DNA of 25,731 nucleotides from NCBI GenBank assembly GCA_018714685.1, contig DVNC01000008.1, forward strand, positions 1 through 25,731. Direction: 5' to 3'. This DNA comes from Scatocola faecipullorum (GTDB lineage: Bacteria > Pseudomonadota > Alphaproteobacteria > RF32 > CAG-239). The notes beneath the pieces are model-generated. The model did not search any database, was not told the DNA's origin, and saw nothing but the letters and a program-made list of their open reading frames with translations. A program made the translations under genes and the position numbers. Below, piece after piece: positions 13,609 to 21,288 of the stretch (its first letter is position 1; every line of letters begins with the position of its first letter).

Positions 13609-14820
13609 TTGCGGTTTGTTTGCGGAGTATCGGATGAGACGGCGCTTCGGCTTTTGAAGTGGAGCGAATTTTTTCTGATGTTTATGCTGATTATTCCGGT
13701 GGCGGTTTTGCTGTATCAGGATAAAGGAATAACGCTGGGCGATTTCTTTTTGATTCAGGGGGTGTTCAGAATTGCGGCGTTTGCATTGGAAATTCCCAGC
13801 GGGTATGTTTCCGACGTTTTCAGCCGGAGAAAGGTTTTGTTCATCGGAGCGCTTATCTGGCTGGCCGGAAATGTCGGGTTGTATTTTGCCTATGGCTTTT
13901 GGCAGATTGCCTTGTGCGAAATGTCTTTTGGCTTTGCCGCGGCCTTATTTTCCGGAACCAAAGAGGCTTATGCTTATGATTTGTTGAAGAGGATGAAACG
14001 GGAAAAGCAGTTTTTGCAAGAAAACGGCAGTATTGCGACTTATGCTTCGACGGCAAGTTTTACCGCGACGATAGCCGGCGGTATTCTTTATCCTGTTTTG
14101 GGCAACGGTATTATTGCGGTTGAAACGGTTGCCGCTCTGCTGGCCGTGATTTGTACCTTTTTGTTGCCGGAGCTGAAAGAAGTGCGGCGGAAAATTGCAC
14201 CGGAAAGCAGCCCGATGCAGGATGTGGCAAAAATAGTCAAAATGTCGGTTAAGCATCCGGAAATAAATCTGTTTATGTTGTTTCCGGCATTGTTCGGGGC
14301 TTTTACCATTGTTTTGCTGTGGATTCTGCAGCCGACGATGGAGGATGCCGGTGTGGCGGTTGCTTTGTTTGGTTTTTTTGTGGGGCTTAATCAGTTTTCG
14401 CGAATTCTTTTCTCAAAGTTTGCCCATTCGGCTTATGAGCGGTTGGGAATCCGAAAAATACTCTTTTTGTCCGTGGCGGCGGTGGTCACGGCTGTTGCAG
14501 CCGTGTATGGGGCTTTGCTGGTTAAAAATATGGCTTTTGTTTATTTATGCTGTGCGGTTATTGCCGTGGTGGCGGCCATGCAGAAAATGTATGCGCTGGT
14601 TTTCAGCTCGCTGATTCATCATCGTACCGCTTCTTCTGAGCGGGGCACGGTTATTTCCGTCAGTTCAATGTATGCGACAATGATACAGGGCGGAATGCTT
14701 ATGCTGATGAAACCGCTGTTGGACGGTTGGGGAATTTATTGGACAATGCTGGTTACGCTGCTGCTGTTTGCCACAATTTGGTATCCGTTGCAGAAAATTC
14801 TCAAGATTGAGGGGATTTAG
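13609..14820 (+). CDS. MFS transporter (TTG start)
   Basis: About 12 hydrophobic segments over 403 residues. An MFS motif-A-like loop, PSGYVSDVFSRRKVL, joins segments 2 and 3 (about residues 62-77). FGFAAALFSGTKEAYAYDLL follows, as in the drug-efflux-like MFS branch that includes many uncharacterised gut-bacterial members. The substrate is unknown. No ATG is available at the N-terminus; TTG at 13609 is preceded by GGGAGA at about six bases, which makes it a convincing start. It lies 78 bases downstream of the YqaA gene in the same direction and could share its transcript. A hairpin terminator follows. Confidence 0.88.
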   Translation: MRFVCGVSDETALRLLKWSEFFLMFMLIIPVAVLLYQDKGITLGDFFLIQGVFRIAAFALEIPSGYVSDVFSRRKVLFIGALIWLAGNVGLYFAYGFWQIALCEMSFGFAAALFSGTKEAYAYDLLKRMKREKQFLQENGSIATYASTASFTATIAGGILYPVLGNGIIAVETVAALLAVICTFLLPELKEVRRKIAPESSPMQDVAKIVKMSVKHPEINLFMLFPALFGAFTIVLLWILQPTMEDAGVAVALFGFFVGLNQFSRILFSKFAHSAYERLGIRKILFLSVAAVVTAVAAVYGALLVKNMAFVYLCCAVIAVVAAMQKMYALVFSSLIHHRTASSERGTVISVSSMYATMIQGGMLMLMKPLLDGWGIYWTMLVTLLLFATIWYPLQKILKIEGI

Positions 14821-14824
14821 TTTC

Positions 14825-14855
14825 AAAAGCGGCAGGTTAAGCCGCTTTTCTTTTT
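14825..14855 (+). terminator. Terminator after the MFS gene
   Basis: AAAAGCGGC (14825-14833) pairs perfectly with GCCGCTTTT (14841-14849), followed by C and five T. Confidence 0.88.
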
Positions 14856-14916
14856 AGTTGATTTTTGGCTGAAAAGTGATAAGAAAAAATCATTAACCAA
14901 TTATTTTTTTGAGATT

Positions 14917-16038
14917 ATGGAAGTTATTAATGACAACAAGTGTGTGGCTCAAGGAGCTGCGGCTTGGCAGGAAAAAGAGACTCGCGAACAGGTTATGAGG
15001 GATTTGGAAAGCGTTCACGGATATGTGGATTCGTATTTCCAGATTAACGGTTATGTTTATGTCTGGGCAATTCAGGAATTGCCGCATACCCGGGCAATCG
15101 AAATTGCCGAAAGAGGAAATCATGATGAAATCATGTTTATGATTCACCAGTACGGAAAGGCAAACTGTCCGCCGGAGAAAAGAAGCTTTCTGCGGGAGAT
15201 TCGCAATTGTATTTTGCCGGAGAAAGTACAGGTTATCATTGCGCAGCGAAATAATCCCGAGGAAATGAACGCTTATTGTTCTTATCAGGGATTTGACAAG
15301 TTGGCCCAGGGCGTTATTCTGGATCGCGGCGACCATAGCGAGCTTATGCGCTATATGGAGCGTCACGGTTTTGATGCCCTGCATCAGCGGCAGCTGCGTA
15401 AACGCGGCAATGCGGAAGAGATAAATCTGCATATTCGCAAGCACGGTTGGGCAGATGAACTGCTGGAAGAAATGTTTGACGGCCTTGGAAAAGGAAATCA
15501 GGAAAGTCTGCGGGAATATCATACTTATATTTCTCTGCGGGAGCTTCCGGTCAAATATCAGCATCGGATGCTGAGGGAGGTTTTGACACCGGAGTTTCAG
15601 GCTTACGTTGACAAATACGGATTGTGGAAAGATACGCATGCTGATTTGGCAGAGTATCGTCTGATGTCCGAAGTCCGCTATTATCTGGCCCGGCATCCGT
15701 ATTTGGATTATGGCGGGGCTTCTGTTTTGGCCCGGAAAGGTACGCACGAGGATAAAATGTTTTATCTTGATTGTCCGTATTGCGACATAAACGGCTTTTT
15801 GTGGGCGATGTTCAAAGTACGGCCGCTGGATTATGAGGCTCTGACGTCCTGTTTTTTGAGAATATCCTGTCCTTTTGATGAACAGAAAGAGGATATTGAG
15901 TTGATGAAAAACGGTTCCCATGAGGAAGTGATGAAAAGAATCGCGGTCGGAAAGCTTGGCAACCGAGCGCTGACGGCTTTGTTCTTCCGCAATAACCGGA
16001 AAGAGTTCGAAACTTATCTGGACAAGTGGGAAAAATAG
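14917..16038 (+). CDS. Tandem 26-residue alpha-helical repeat protein (373 aa)
   Basis: No named family recognised. The protein is built from about nine or ten degenerate units of roughly 26-30 residues with pattern (Arg/Lys)-Gly-(Asn/Asp)-x-x-Glu-(Ile/Leu/Met)-x-x-Tyr/His-x-x-x-(His)-Gly-Phe. Clear unit starts are residues 66 (RGNHDEIMFMIHQYG), 111 (RNNPEEMNAYCSYQG), 137 (RGDHSELMRYMERHG), 163 (RGNAEEINLHIRKHG), 192, 274 (KGTHEDKMFYLD) and 332 (NGSHEEVMKRIA). This suggests a two-helix solenoid, as in HEAT- or ankyrin-like scaffolds, so protein binding is the likely role (inference). No signal peptide or membrane segment. The start lacks a clear ribosome-binding site. It has its own flanking terminators. 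Confidence 0.78.
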   Translation: MEVINDNKCVAQGAAAWQEKETREQVMRDLESVHGYVDSYFQINGYVYVWAIQELPHTRAIEIAERGNHDEIMFMIHQYGKANCPPEKRSFLREIRNCILPEKVQVIIAQRNNPEEMNAYCSYQGFDKLAQGVILDRGDHSELMRYMERHGFDALHQRQLRKRGNAEEINLHIRKHGWADELLEEMFDGLGKGNQESLREYHTYISLRELPVKYQHRMLREVLTPEFQAYVDKYGLWKDTHADLAEYRLMSEVRYYLARHPYLDYGGASVLARKGTHEDKMFYLDCPYCDINGFLWAMFKVRPLDYEALTSCFLRISCPFDEQKEDIELMKNGSHEEVMKRIAVGKLGNRALTALFFRNNRKEFETYLDKWEK

Positions 16039-16061
16039 TTTTTGTGTATTGAAGATAACGG

Positions 16062-16087
16062 CCCCGGAGAAATCCGGGGTTTATTTT
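16062..16087 (+). terminator. Terminator after the repeat protein gene
   Basis: CCCCGGA (16062-16068) and TCCGGGG (16073-16079) close a GAAA tetraloop, followed by a T-rich tail. Confidence 0.85.
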
Positions 16088-16129
16088 TGTTTTCGGCTGA
16101 TTTATATTATAAAGCAAAGAGGAGGAAAT

Positions 16130-16396
16130 ATGGCAGTCGGATGGACAGATGACGATGCCGTTCTGGATCAAATTCAGGATACGGTGAATGATGAAATTCA
16201 TCGGGCAAGGCGAAACGTTCCGCAAGGGGAAAGCCTGCTTTATTGCGAGGAATGCGGCAAAGAAATTCCCGAGGCACGGCGAAAAGCCATGCCCGGCGTG
16301 CGTCTCTGCGTGGATTGTCAGGAAGAAGCCGACAAGCAAAATAGGGCTGTCAGCCTGTATAACCGCCGCGGCAGCAAAGACAGCCAGTTAAGGTGA
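16130..16396 (+). CDS. ybiI: DksA/TraR-type C4 zinc-finger protein, YbiI-like
   Basis: The zinc finger is Cys39-x2-Cys42 ... Cys60-x2-Cys63, in CEECGKEIPEARRKAMPGVR followed by LCVDC. The N-terminus MAVGWTDDDAVLDQIQDTVN and the C-terminus YNRRGSKDSQLR match YbiI of E. coli very closely. Length, 88 residues, is the same as that family. YbiI is a small relative of DksA that lacks the long coiled coil; its function is not established. The frame is open upstream to 16049, but GGAGGAAAT directly before the ATG at 16130 and the family N-terminus fix the start. It is followed by a terminator shared with the convergent gene. Confidence 0.93.
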   Translation: MAVGWTDDDAVLDQIQDTVNDEIHRARRNVPQGESLLYCEECGKEIPEARRKAMPGVRLCVDCQEEADKQNRAVSLYNRRGSKDSQLR

Positions 16397-16406
16397 ATTT
16401 GAAAAT

Positions 16407-16432
16407 AAAAAACCCGGCGGTGAGGCCGGGTT
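16407..16432 (-). terminator. Terminator of the 168-aa gene
   Basis: AACCCGGC (16411-16418) pairs with GCCGGGTT (16425-16432). The A-run at 16407-16412 becomes the T-tract for minus-strand transcription; plus-strand termination of ybiI would be weaker. Confidence 0.8.
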
Positions 16433-16453
16433 GAAAAACGGTTAATAATTTTT

Positions 16454-16960
16454 TTAATCCAAATCGTCCAGAATGGATTTGGTTTTGTTGGGGTTGTTCT
16501 TGTACAAGAACTTGGCGAGAGAAGCCATTTCGGCTTTTGTCCTTGACCAGCGGTAATCATCCGGAGCGTCGTAGTCTTCCAGATTTTGCAGAAAAACGGC
16601 CAGTTCGAATTTGTTTCCGCAGACGGGAGCAAAACCCTGAAGCGACTCTCCGCTGGTCCAGATAACGACGTCGAACTCTCGGAAAATCGGCAGGTCGGCC
16701 AATTTGAGCTGCTGACAGCTTTTTTCCCGGTGGTCGCGAAGCTGAACGGTGAGATGATTGCCCCTGCGCATGGATACATATTGAAAACCGAATTCTTCTC
16801 CGGTGTCGGCAATCAGTTTGTTGCCTTCCATAGCGGGACCGAAACGAAAGTTTTTCAACTGAGCTTCTTCACCCCATCCGGAAAAATCGTCGATGAAAAC
16901 GAATTTTCCACTCTCATTGATAAAAGCCATCAATTCTGACGGCAAAGCTAAATTTTTCAT
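16454..16960 (-). CDS. Hypothetical protein (168 aa)
   Basis: I do not recognise this protein. It is soluble with mixed strands and helices: an N-terminal acidic/aromatic stretch, FVFIDDFSGWGEE (about residues 20-32), a central region with FDVVIWTSGESLQGF, and a helical C-terminus ending in KTKSILDDLD. No signal peptide or membrane segment. The ATG at 16960 has no clear ribosome-binding site in its AT-rich leader. A copy of the recurring ATTTTGTCTA motif sits about 64 bases upstream on the same strand (17024-17033). It is a single-gene unit with its own terminator. Confidence 0.72.
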   Translation of the reverse strand: MKNLALPSELMAFINESGKFVFIDDFSGWGEEAQLKNFRFGPAMEGNKLIADTGEEFGFQYVSMRRGNHLTVQLRDHREKSCQQLKLADLPIFREFDVVIWTSGESLQGFAPVCGNKFELAVFLQNLEDYDAPDDYRWSRTKAEMASLAKFLYKNNPNKTKSILDDLD

Positions 16961-17079
16961 AATTTATATAAATTAATTGGTTTGTCTGAAATAAAACATA
17001 TCACATTTTGCAAAAGGACGCAATAGACAAAATTGTAAAAGTTTTGTTAAAAATTATAACCTGTCATGCAGCGAGGGGC

Positions 17080-17108
17080 TTGTTGCCGGCGGGATTTTGT
17101 GATATATT
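17080..17108 (+). promoter_or_regulatory. Candidate promoter of the 17139-17938 pair
   Basis: TTGTTG (17080-17085), a 17-base spacer and TATATT (17103-17108), about 30 bases before the start codon. The -10 is good, the -35 matches only its first three bases. Confidence 0.4.
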
Positions 17109-17138
17109 AAGGGCAGATTTTGTGACAGCGGAGAGAAA

Positions 17139-17381
17139 ATGACAGGTCAGAGTTTACAGCTTAAATTGGAAGCCTTGGTTAACAAAGTGGCTTCGGTGCG
17201 GGTTATTGCCAATGTGGAGCTGGCGCAGGAGCAGCTTGAGGCCTTGCAGGTGTTGCGCAATCATTGTTTGAATCAGGCTTTGGATGATGCGGAAGTGCGG
17301 CGTGATCCGCGCAAACTGCGTTATAAAACGGCGCAGGAACTCAAATATTCGCTGGTGGCGATTGTCTGGCGCAGGCTTTGA
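17139..17381 (+). CDS. Small helical hypothetical protein (80 aa)
   Basis: Not recognised. It is almost wholly helical, with heptad-like Leu/Val/Ala spacing over residues 5-60 (LKLEALVNKVASVRVIANVE), so a coiled coil or helical bundle is likely. The C-terminus is basic and hydrophobic, LVAIVWRRL. GGAGAG precedes the ATG at good spacing and a promoter candidate lies upstream. Its stop is about 40 bases before the ATG of the next gene, so they probably form an operon. Confidence 0.7.
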   Translation: MTGQSLQLKLEALVNKVASVRVIANVELAQEQLEALQVLRNHCLNQALDDAEVRRDPRKLRYKTAQELKYSLVAIVWRRL

Positions 17382-17422
17382 CTAATCCGGCGCGGCGGCA
17401 GGCAGAGAATAAAGAGTATTTT

Positions 17423-17938
17423 ATGAATAATATTCAGGTGGCAACGGCTGACAGAGACTGGGACCGGATTGATTTCGGCATGGCCGGAGCCGATAATGTG
17501 CGAGAGGCAATTTTTCCGGAAATTATTAATGACTGGATGATTTATCGGGACAGGAACGGTATGGGTATCAAGACGTTGATTGACACCAAGACCAATTTAG
17601 TCGGGTTGCCCGATTTCAGCCGGGGAGGCGATCCCGTTTATGAATTTGCCCGTTTTCATCGCAAATATACCGAAAAAGAGCATCGGCAGCAGGAGCAGAG
17701 CCGGCTGGCCGCACAGGATGCTTTCCGCAATGCGATGGTGCAGCAGGTGGCGGTGGAGATGACCAAACAGCAAATGCTGGAGGGAAGAAATCCGATGGAA
17801 CTGATAGATATGCTGTTTGCGCCGAACGGAAAGTATGCTCCGAAGCAGGTTCCTTCAAATCAGATAGACCGTCAGGTGGAACGGAATATTACGCGCCTGC
17901 TGGAATACGACAATGACGGAAATTCCCGCGAGAGATAA
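17423..17938 (+). CDS. Hypothetical protein (171 aa)
   Basis: Not recognised. An N-terminal acidic and aromatic part (about residues 8-75, including WDRIDFGMAGADNVREAIF) is followed by a long charged helix (about 76-125, rich in Gln, Arg, Glu) and a hydrophilic tail, QVERNITRLLEYDNDGNSRE. No membrane segment or signal. The frame is open back to a TTG at 17378 that overlaps the upstream stop; the ATG at 17423 with AAAGAG seven bases upstream is the better start. Its stop runs directly into a strong bidirectional terminator. Confidence 0.72.
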   Translation: MNNIQVATADRDWDRIDFGMAGADNVREAIFPEIINDWMIYRDRNGMGIKTLIDTKTNLVGLPDFSRGGDPVYEFARFHRKYTEKEHRQQEQSRLAAQDAFRNAMVQQVAVEMTKQQMLEGRNPMELIDMLFAPNGKYAPKQVPSNQIDRQVERNITRLLEYDNDGNSRER

Positions 17939-17968
17939 AAAGAGCTTCCTGAAAAGGAAGCTCTTTTT
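17937..17968. terminator. Bidirectional terminator between convergent genes
   Basis: A 14-bp perfect stem: AAAAAGAGCTTCCT (17937-17950) with AGGAAGCTCTTTTT (17955-17968), loop GAAA. It terminates both the 171-aa gene and the minus-strand sugar transferase, which ends at 17975. Confidence 0.92.
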
Positions 17969-17974
17969 ATTGTT

Positions 17975-18670
17975 TCAGAATGAATGGTCTCTTAACAGCA
18001 ATGTCCGGCAAATGATGTTAAAGTCCCGATACAAGGACAGCCTGCGGATGTAATAGAGGTCATTCTTGATGACCTGTCCGGGATTTGTGTTGCGGGGAAC
18101 GTTAAGCTGTGCGAGTCCGGTTATGCCGGGCCGGACAACCAGCCGCAGAAAACCCTTGTAGTAAGAGGAAAATTCCCGATAGACTTCTGCCGGAAACGGT
18201 CTGGGGCCGACGATGCTCATATCGCCGATCAGCACGTTAAAGAACTGCGGAAATTCATCAAGATGTGTTTTGCGCAGAAATCTGCCGACCGGGGTTACTC
18301 TGCTGTCATTTTTTCGTACAGGTTCAGCTCCGGGATTTGTGTACATGGTGCGAAACTTGTAACAGTCAAACAGTTCGGCATACAGCCCTAATCTTTTTTG
18401 TGTAAAGAATATCGGGCCGGAAGACGTCAGTTTTATCAACGGTGCCGCAATCAGGAAAATGAGCGGGAAGACAGTCAACAAGACAGCCAGTGAAACGATG
18501 ATGTCAAACAGGCGTTTGCAGACAGCTCCGAATAGGGAAGCGGGAAAGTGATACCGAACTTCCTGCGGCAGCGAATAAATGTAACAATTGCGGTAATCCA
18601 GCAATTTCTGTTCGTGCTCGGCCGTCATCTCGATGAGAAGAACAGCGGCAAGGATAAATAATAACTCCAT
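17975..18670 (-). CDS. Undecaprenyl-phosphate sugar-phosphate transferase (bacterial sugar transferase, PF02397 type)
   Basis: Starts a surface glycan by moving a sugar-1-phosphate from a nucleotide sugar onto the lipid carrier at the inner membrane. All family blocks are present: KRLFDIIVSLAVLLTVFPLI (membrane helix, about residues 52-71), GPIFFTQKRLGL, CYKFRTM, VGRFLRKTHLDEFPQFFNVL, GDMSIVGPRPF and RPGITGLAQLN. The DE pair in LDEFPQ is the catalytic and metal-binding centre. At 231 residues it is the short form (as ExoY or PglC), lacking the multi-pass domain of WcaJ/WbaP, though a short extra hydrophobic start (1-16) exists. No glycosyltransferase cluster is nearby. The recurring motif lies about 38 bases upstream. 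Confidence 0.93.
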   Translation of the reverse strand: MELLFILAAVLLIEMTAEHEQKLLDYRNCYIYSLPQEVRYHFPASLFGAVCKRLFDIIVSLAVLLTVFPLIFLIAAPLIKLTSSGPIFFTQKRLGLYAELFDCYKFRTMYTNPGAEPVRKNDSRVTPVGRFLRKTHLDEFPQFFNVLIGDMSIVGPRPFPAEVYREFSSYYKGFLRLVVRPGITGLAQLNVPRNTNPGQVIKNDLYYIRRLSLYRDFNIICRTLLLRDHSF

Positions 18671-18832
18671 GGCTTAAAAATTATTTGAAATTTATAATAA
18701 TGATTTATTAGACAAAATAGTGCCTTTTTCAGGCAAAAAAGTCAAGACGTTTTCCATAAAAAAACCACGTCTCTGCCGCATGGTTTAAAGAAGCGAAACA
18801 GTTAAATTTCAATCGGAGAGCAAAAGCGGAAG

Positions 18833-19483
18833 TTAGAGGCTGTAATTCTTAAAACAGGCCGGTTCTACTACCGGATAGCGTTCGAATCCGTTCAAATTGT
18901 AGTGCCACCATTCGTGCGGAATCGGTTCAAACCCGTGGCGGCACATCAGATCTTTGAGCAGGGCGCGGTTGGCCAAAGCGGCCGGAGAAGCCTGCAAATA
19001 ATCGTGACGGGCTCGGATAAGATTTTCACGGAAAGGGGCTTCATTGCCCTGTTGCAAAGCCTGAAAAATTTCCGGCGTGTAGGCATCAACGGCGGTAGGG
19101 TATTCAAGATTTTTGCCGTCCAAATCGGTCAGGCAGACGTCAACCGCGGTGCCGTGGCAATGGTTGGAAAGCTGATAATTGGCTGCAAACAGGCCCGGAA
19201 TGGCAACTTTTTTCAGCATAATCGTATGAGCCAGCGGCGGACGATAGGCATCGCAAATTCTCATTTTCAGCCGCATGGCTTCCAGTTCGGGTACCAGGTT
19301 CAGCAGCCGGCCGTAAAGTGCGGTACGGACGAAAGCCCGGTTGCCCAGGCCGATTTCCCGGTAGGCGGCACAGCCGGACATATTGTTCGCGCGGGCGTAC
19401 ATCAGGTCAATGATGAAATGCGGGTCTTTTATTTCGACCAACCCGGCGTCTTGAAGCTGTTGTTCTAGGCTTTTTGAATCCAT
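18833..19483 (-). CDS. ddpX: D-alanyl-D-alanine dipeptidase (VanX/DdpX, M15D)
   Basis: Zinc peptidase that splits the cell-wall precursor D-Ala-D-Ala. The Ser-x-His-x-x-Gly-x-Ala-x-Asp motif is SNHCHGTAVD (His108, Asp115), and PHEWWHYN supplies Glu191 as base and His194 as third zinc ligand. DAYRPP (Arg81) is the conserved substrate-side motif. Length, 216 residues, fits. No signal peptide, so it is cytoplasmic as in VanX and DdpX. No vanH/vanA-type genes lie near, so recycling or turnover of D-Ala-D-Ala is more likely than glycopeptide resistance (inference). The start overlaps the end of holC by 19 bases, making it the last gene of the hflK operon. Confidence 0.9.
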   Translation of the reverse strand: MDSKSLEQQLQDAGLVEIKDPHFIIDLMYARANNMSGCAAYREIGLGNRAFVRTALYGRLLNLVPELEAMRLKMRICDAYRPPLAHTIMLKKVAIPGLFAANYQLSNHCHGTAVDVCLTDLDGKNLEYPTAVDAYTPEIFQALQQGNEAPFRENLIRARHDYLQASPAALANRALLKDLMCRHGFEPIPHEWWHYNLNGFERYPVVEPACFKNYSL

Positions 19484-19920
19484 CTTCCGTTTTCTTCCTG
19501 CTGCCAGTAATAAGTTTCCATTCCGGCAGCTTTAAATTCTTTCCACAGACCGCGGGATTGTTCAACTGCAGTTTCAAGATTGCCGTCGAAAATATTGAAA
19601 ATACGTTCATAAGCGCCGGCATCATCTGCGCTGACGGCGGCTCCGTCGACCAAAAAAAGGAGGGCGGCGTGGTTGGGGTTGTCGTTGTCGGAGCTTAGCC
19701 AAATCGGCTGCAGTTCGGCAAAGCCGTCTTTTTTGCTTCCGTGGGGAATGAAGGAGGTGTCGTCAAAGGTCCATAAGTGCGAGTTGATGAATTCGACGCG
19801 CATTTCGTTGCCGACTTTGATTTTGATGTTTTTTCCGGTTGAATAGGCTTTTTCCAGCAATTTGGGCAAGACCTGTTCCAGTGTTTGTTTTTGCAGGTGG
19901 TAAAAATCTACTCTAGTCAT
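19465..19920 (-). CDS. holC: DNA polymerase III chi subunit
   Basis: Links the clamp loader to single-strand DNA-binding protein at the replication fork. The family pattern runs throughout: VDFYHLQKQTLEQVLPKLLE at the N-terminus, LWTFDDTSFIPHG and QPIWLSSDNDNPN in the middle, LLFLVDGAAV, then RIFNIFDGNLETAVEQSR and the closing TYYWQQEENGRWIQKA. Length, 151 residues, is usual for alphaproteobacterial chi. Its ATG overlaps the stop of degP by eight bases and its 3' end overlaps the dipeptidase start, so translation is probably coupled across all three genes. Confidence 0.93.
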   Translation of the reverse strand: MTRVDFYHLQKQTLEQVLPKLLEKAYSTGKNIKIKVGNEMRVEFINSHLWTFDDTSFIPHGSKKDGFAELQPIWLSSDNDNPNHAALLFLVDGAAVSADDAGAYERIFNIFDGNLETAVEQSRGLWKEFKAAGMETYYWQQEENGRWIQKA

Positions 19921-21283
19921 GGCTCATTAACTTTACGGCTACAAAGTGAAGGGCTTCCTGTCCCTGAATGGCCAGTAAGACCGGACGGTTGTTTTCGCGC
20001 CGGGCATCGTTGACATATTCATGAAACGCGCTTTCGCCGATGATGTTGCGTTTGTCGATTTTAACGATAATATCGCCGATTTTGATGCCTTTGCGTGATG
20101 CATCGGAATTGGGCAGAATATCAGTGACGACCACTCCCGATGTTGACGGGGCCAGTTTGTAACGTTCGGCCAGTTCGGGAGAAATTTCCTTGACGGTAAA
20201 GCCGATGATATTCAGGCTTTCGCCGTTATCCGGCGTTTCTGCGGCGTCTGAAGCTGTTTCTTTGGCTGCGGAAAGCGGCGTTTCTTCCGGCATCAGTTCT
20301 ATCGGAACGGTGAGGGTTTGTTTTTGTCCGCTGCGCCATATCTCAATCGGGGCCGGTGTGCCGATTTTGGTTTCGGCAATCAGGCGGGAAAGATTTTTGG
20401 TGTTGTCAATCGGCTGACGGTTGAAACTTAAGACGATGTCACCGGCCTGAAGACCTGCTTTTTGTGCCGGTCCCTGTTCGGTTACCCCGGAGACGACCAC
20501 GCCCTGATTGGCGCTGATACCCAGGCTGTCGGCGATTTCCGGCGTGTTGGGCTGAATTTTAATGCCAATCCAGCCGCGTTTGACTTCGCCGTGTTCTTTC
20601 AGCTGACTGATAACCCATCCGGCCAAATTGGCGGGAATGGCAAAGCCGACGCCCTGACTTGCGCCGGTGGTCGAAAAAATGGCGCTGCTGATGCCGATGA
20701 CTTCACCTTGCAGATTAAACATCGGGCCGCCGGAGTTGCCCTGGTTAATAGAAGCATCGGTTTGGATAAAACTGTCGTAGGGGCCGGATTCAATATCCCG
20801 TGATTTGGCTGAAACAATGCCGGCGGTAACACTGCTGCCGAGGCCGAAAGGATTGCCGATGGCCAAAACCCAGTCGCCGACGCGAATCTTGTCCGAATCG
20901 CCGAATTTAACCGCATTTAAGGGGCGTTTCGTTTCGATTTTAATCAGAGCCAGGTCGGTTTTGGGATCTTTGCCGATGACTCTGGCTTCGGTTTTGGTGT
21001 CGTCCGAGAGGGTGATGCTGATGCTTTCGGCTTTGTCAACCACGTGGTTGTTAGTGATGATGTAGCCGTTTCCGTCTATGATAAAACCGGAACCGAGAGA
21101 TTCCGACAAGGGCGTGTTCCCTTCGCCGTTTTCCGTTTCGCTTTGACTGAAGCTGGAAATATTGACCACGCTCGGGGTCAGTTTTTCTGCCAGGTCGGCA
21201 AAGGAGGGAAACTGCGCCCCGGCTTCACCGCTGAAACCGAGGGACGCAATGAAAAAAGCAAACAGAACCGGTTTTATCCGCAT
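19913..21283 (-). CDS. degP: Periplasmic serine protease Do (DegP/HtrA family)
   Basis: Degrades or refolds damaged proteins in the periplasm. A signal peptide covers residues 1-23 (cut after GEAGA). The trypsin-like domain carries the triad His80 (ITNNHVVD), Asp110 (TDLALIK) and Ser184 (QGNSGGPMF). PDZ1 spans about 235-335 and PDZ2 about 355-450, separated by an Ala/Glu-rich linker. Length, 456 residues, is normal for DegP/DegQ. It starts five bases after the hflC stop, with AAAAGGAAA inside the end of hflC. The order hflK-hflC-degP is common in alphaproteobacteria and ties two layers of envelope quality control to one transcript. Confidence 0.96.
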   Translation of the reverse strand: MRIKPVLFAFFIASLGFSGEAGAQFPSFADLAEKLTPSVVNISSFSQSETENGEGNTPLSESLGSGFIIDGNGYIITNNHVVDKAESISITLSDDTKTEARVIGKDPKTDLALIKIETKRPLNAVKFGDSDKIRVGDWVLAIGNPFGLGSSVTAGIVSAKSRDIESGPYDSFIQTDASINQGNSGGPMFNLQGEVIGISSAIFSTTGASQGVGFAIPANLAGWVISQLKEHGEVKRGWIGIKIQPNTPEIADSLGISANQGVVVSGVTEQGPAQKAGLQAGDIVLSFNRQPIDNTKNLSRLIAETKIGTPAPIEIWRSGQKQTLTVPIELMPEETPLSAAKETASDAAETPDNGESLNIIGFTVKEISPELAERYKLAPSTSGVVVTDILPNSDASRKGIKIGDIIVKIDKRNIIGESAFHEYVNDARRENNRPVLLAIQGQEALHFVAVKLMSHD

Positions 21284-21288
21284 CAGGC

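Noticed and set aside
14893..15921. 342-residue open frame on the minus strand opposite the repeat protein
   Set aside because: Composition is that of a shadow frame (many Ile, Phe, Gln, His, no domain), while the plus frame shows regular repeats and flanking terminators.
18721..18735. TGCCT/AGGCA hairpin upstream of the sugar transferase as a terminator
   Set aside because: The stem is only five base pairs and neither neighbouring unit ends there; it overlaps a possible promoter spacer instead.
18833..19483. Glycopeptide resistance locus
   Set aside because: Only the VanX-like dipeptidase is present; there is no D-Ala-D-Lac ligase, dehydrogenase or two-component system, and the operon context is housekeeping.
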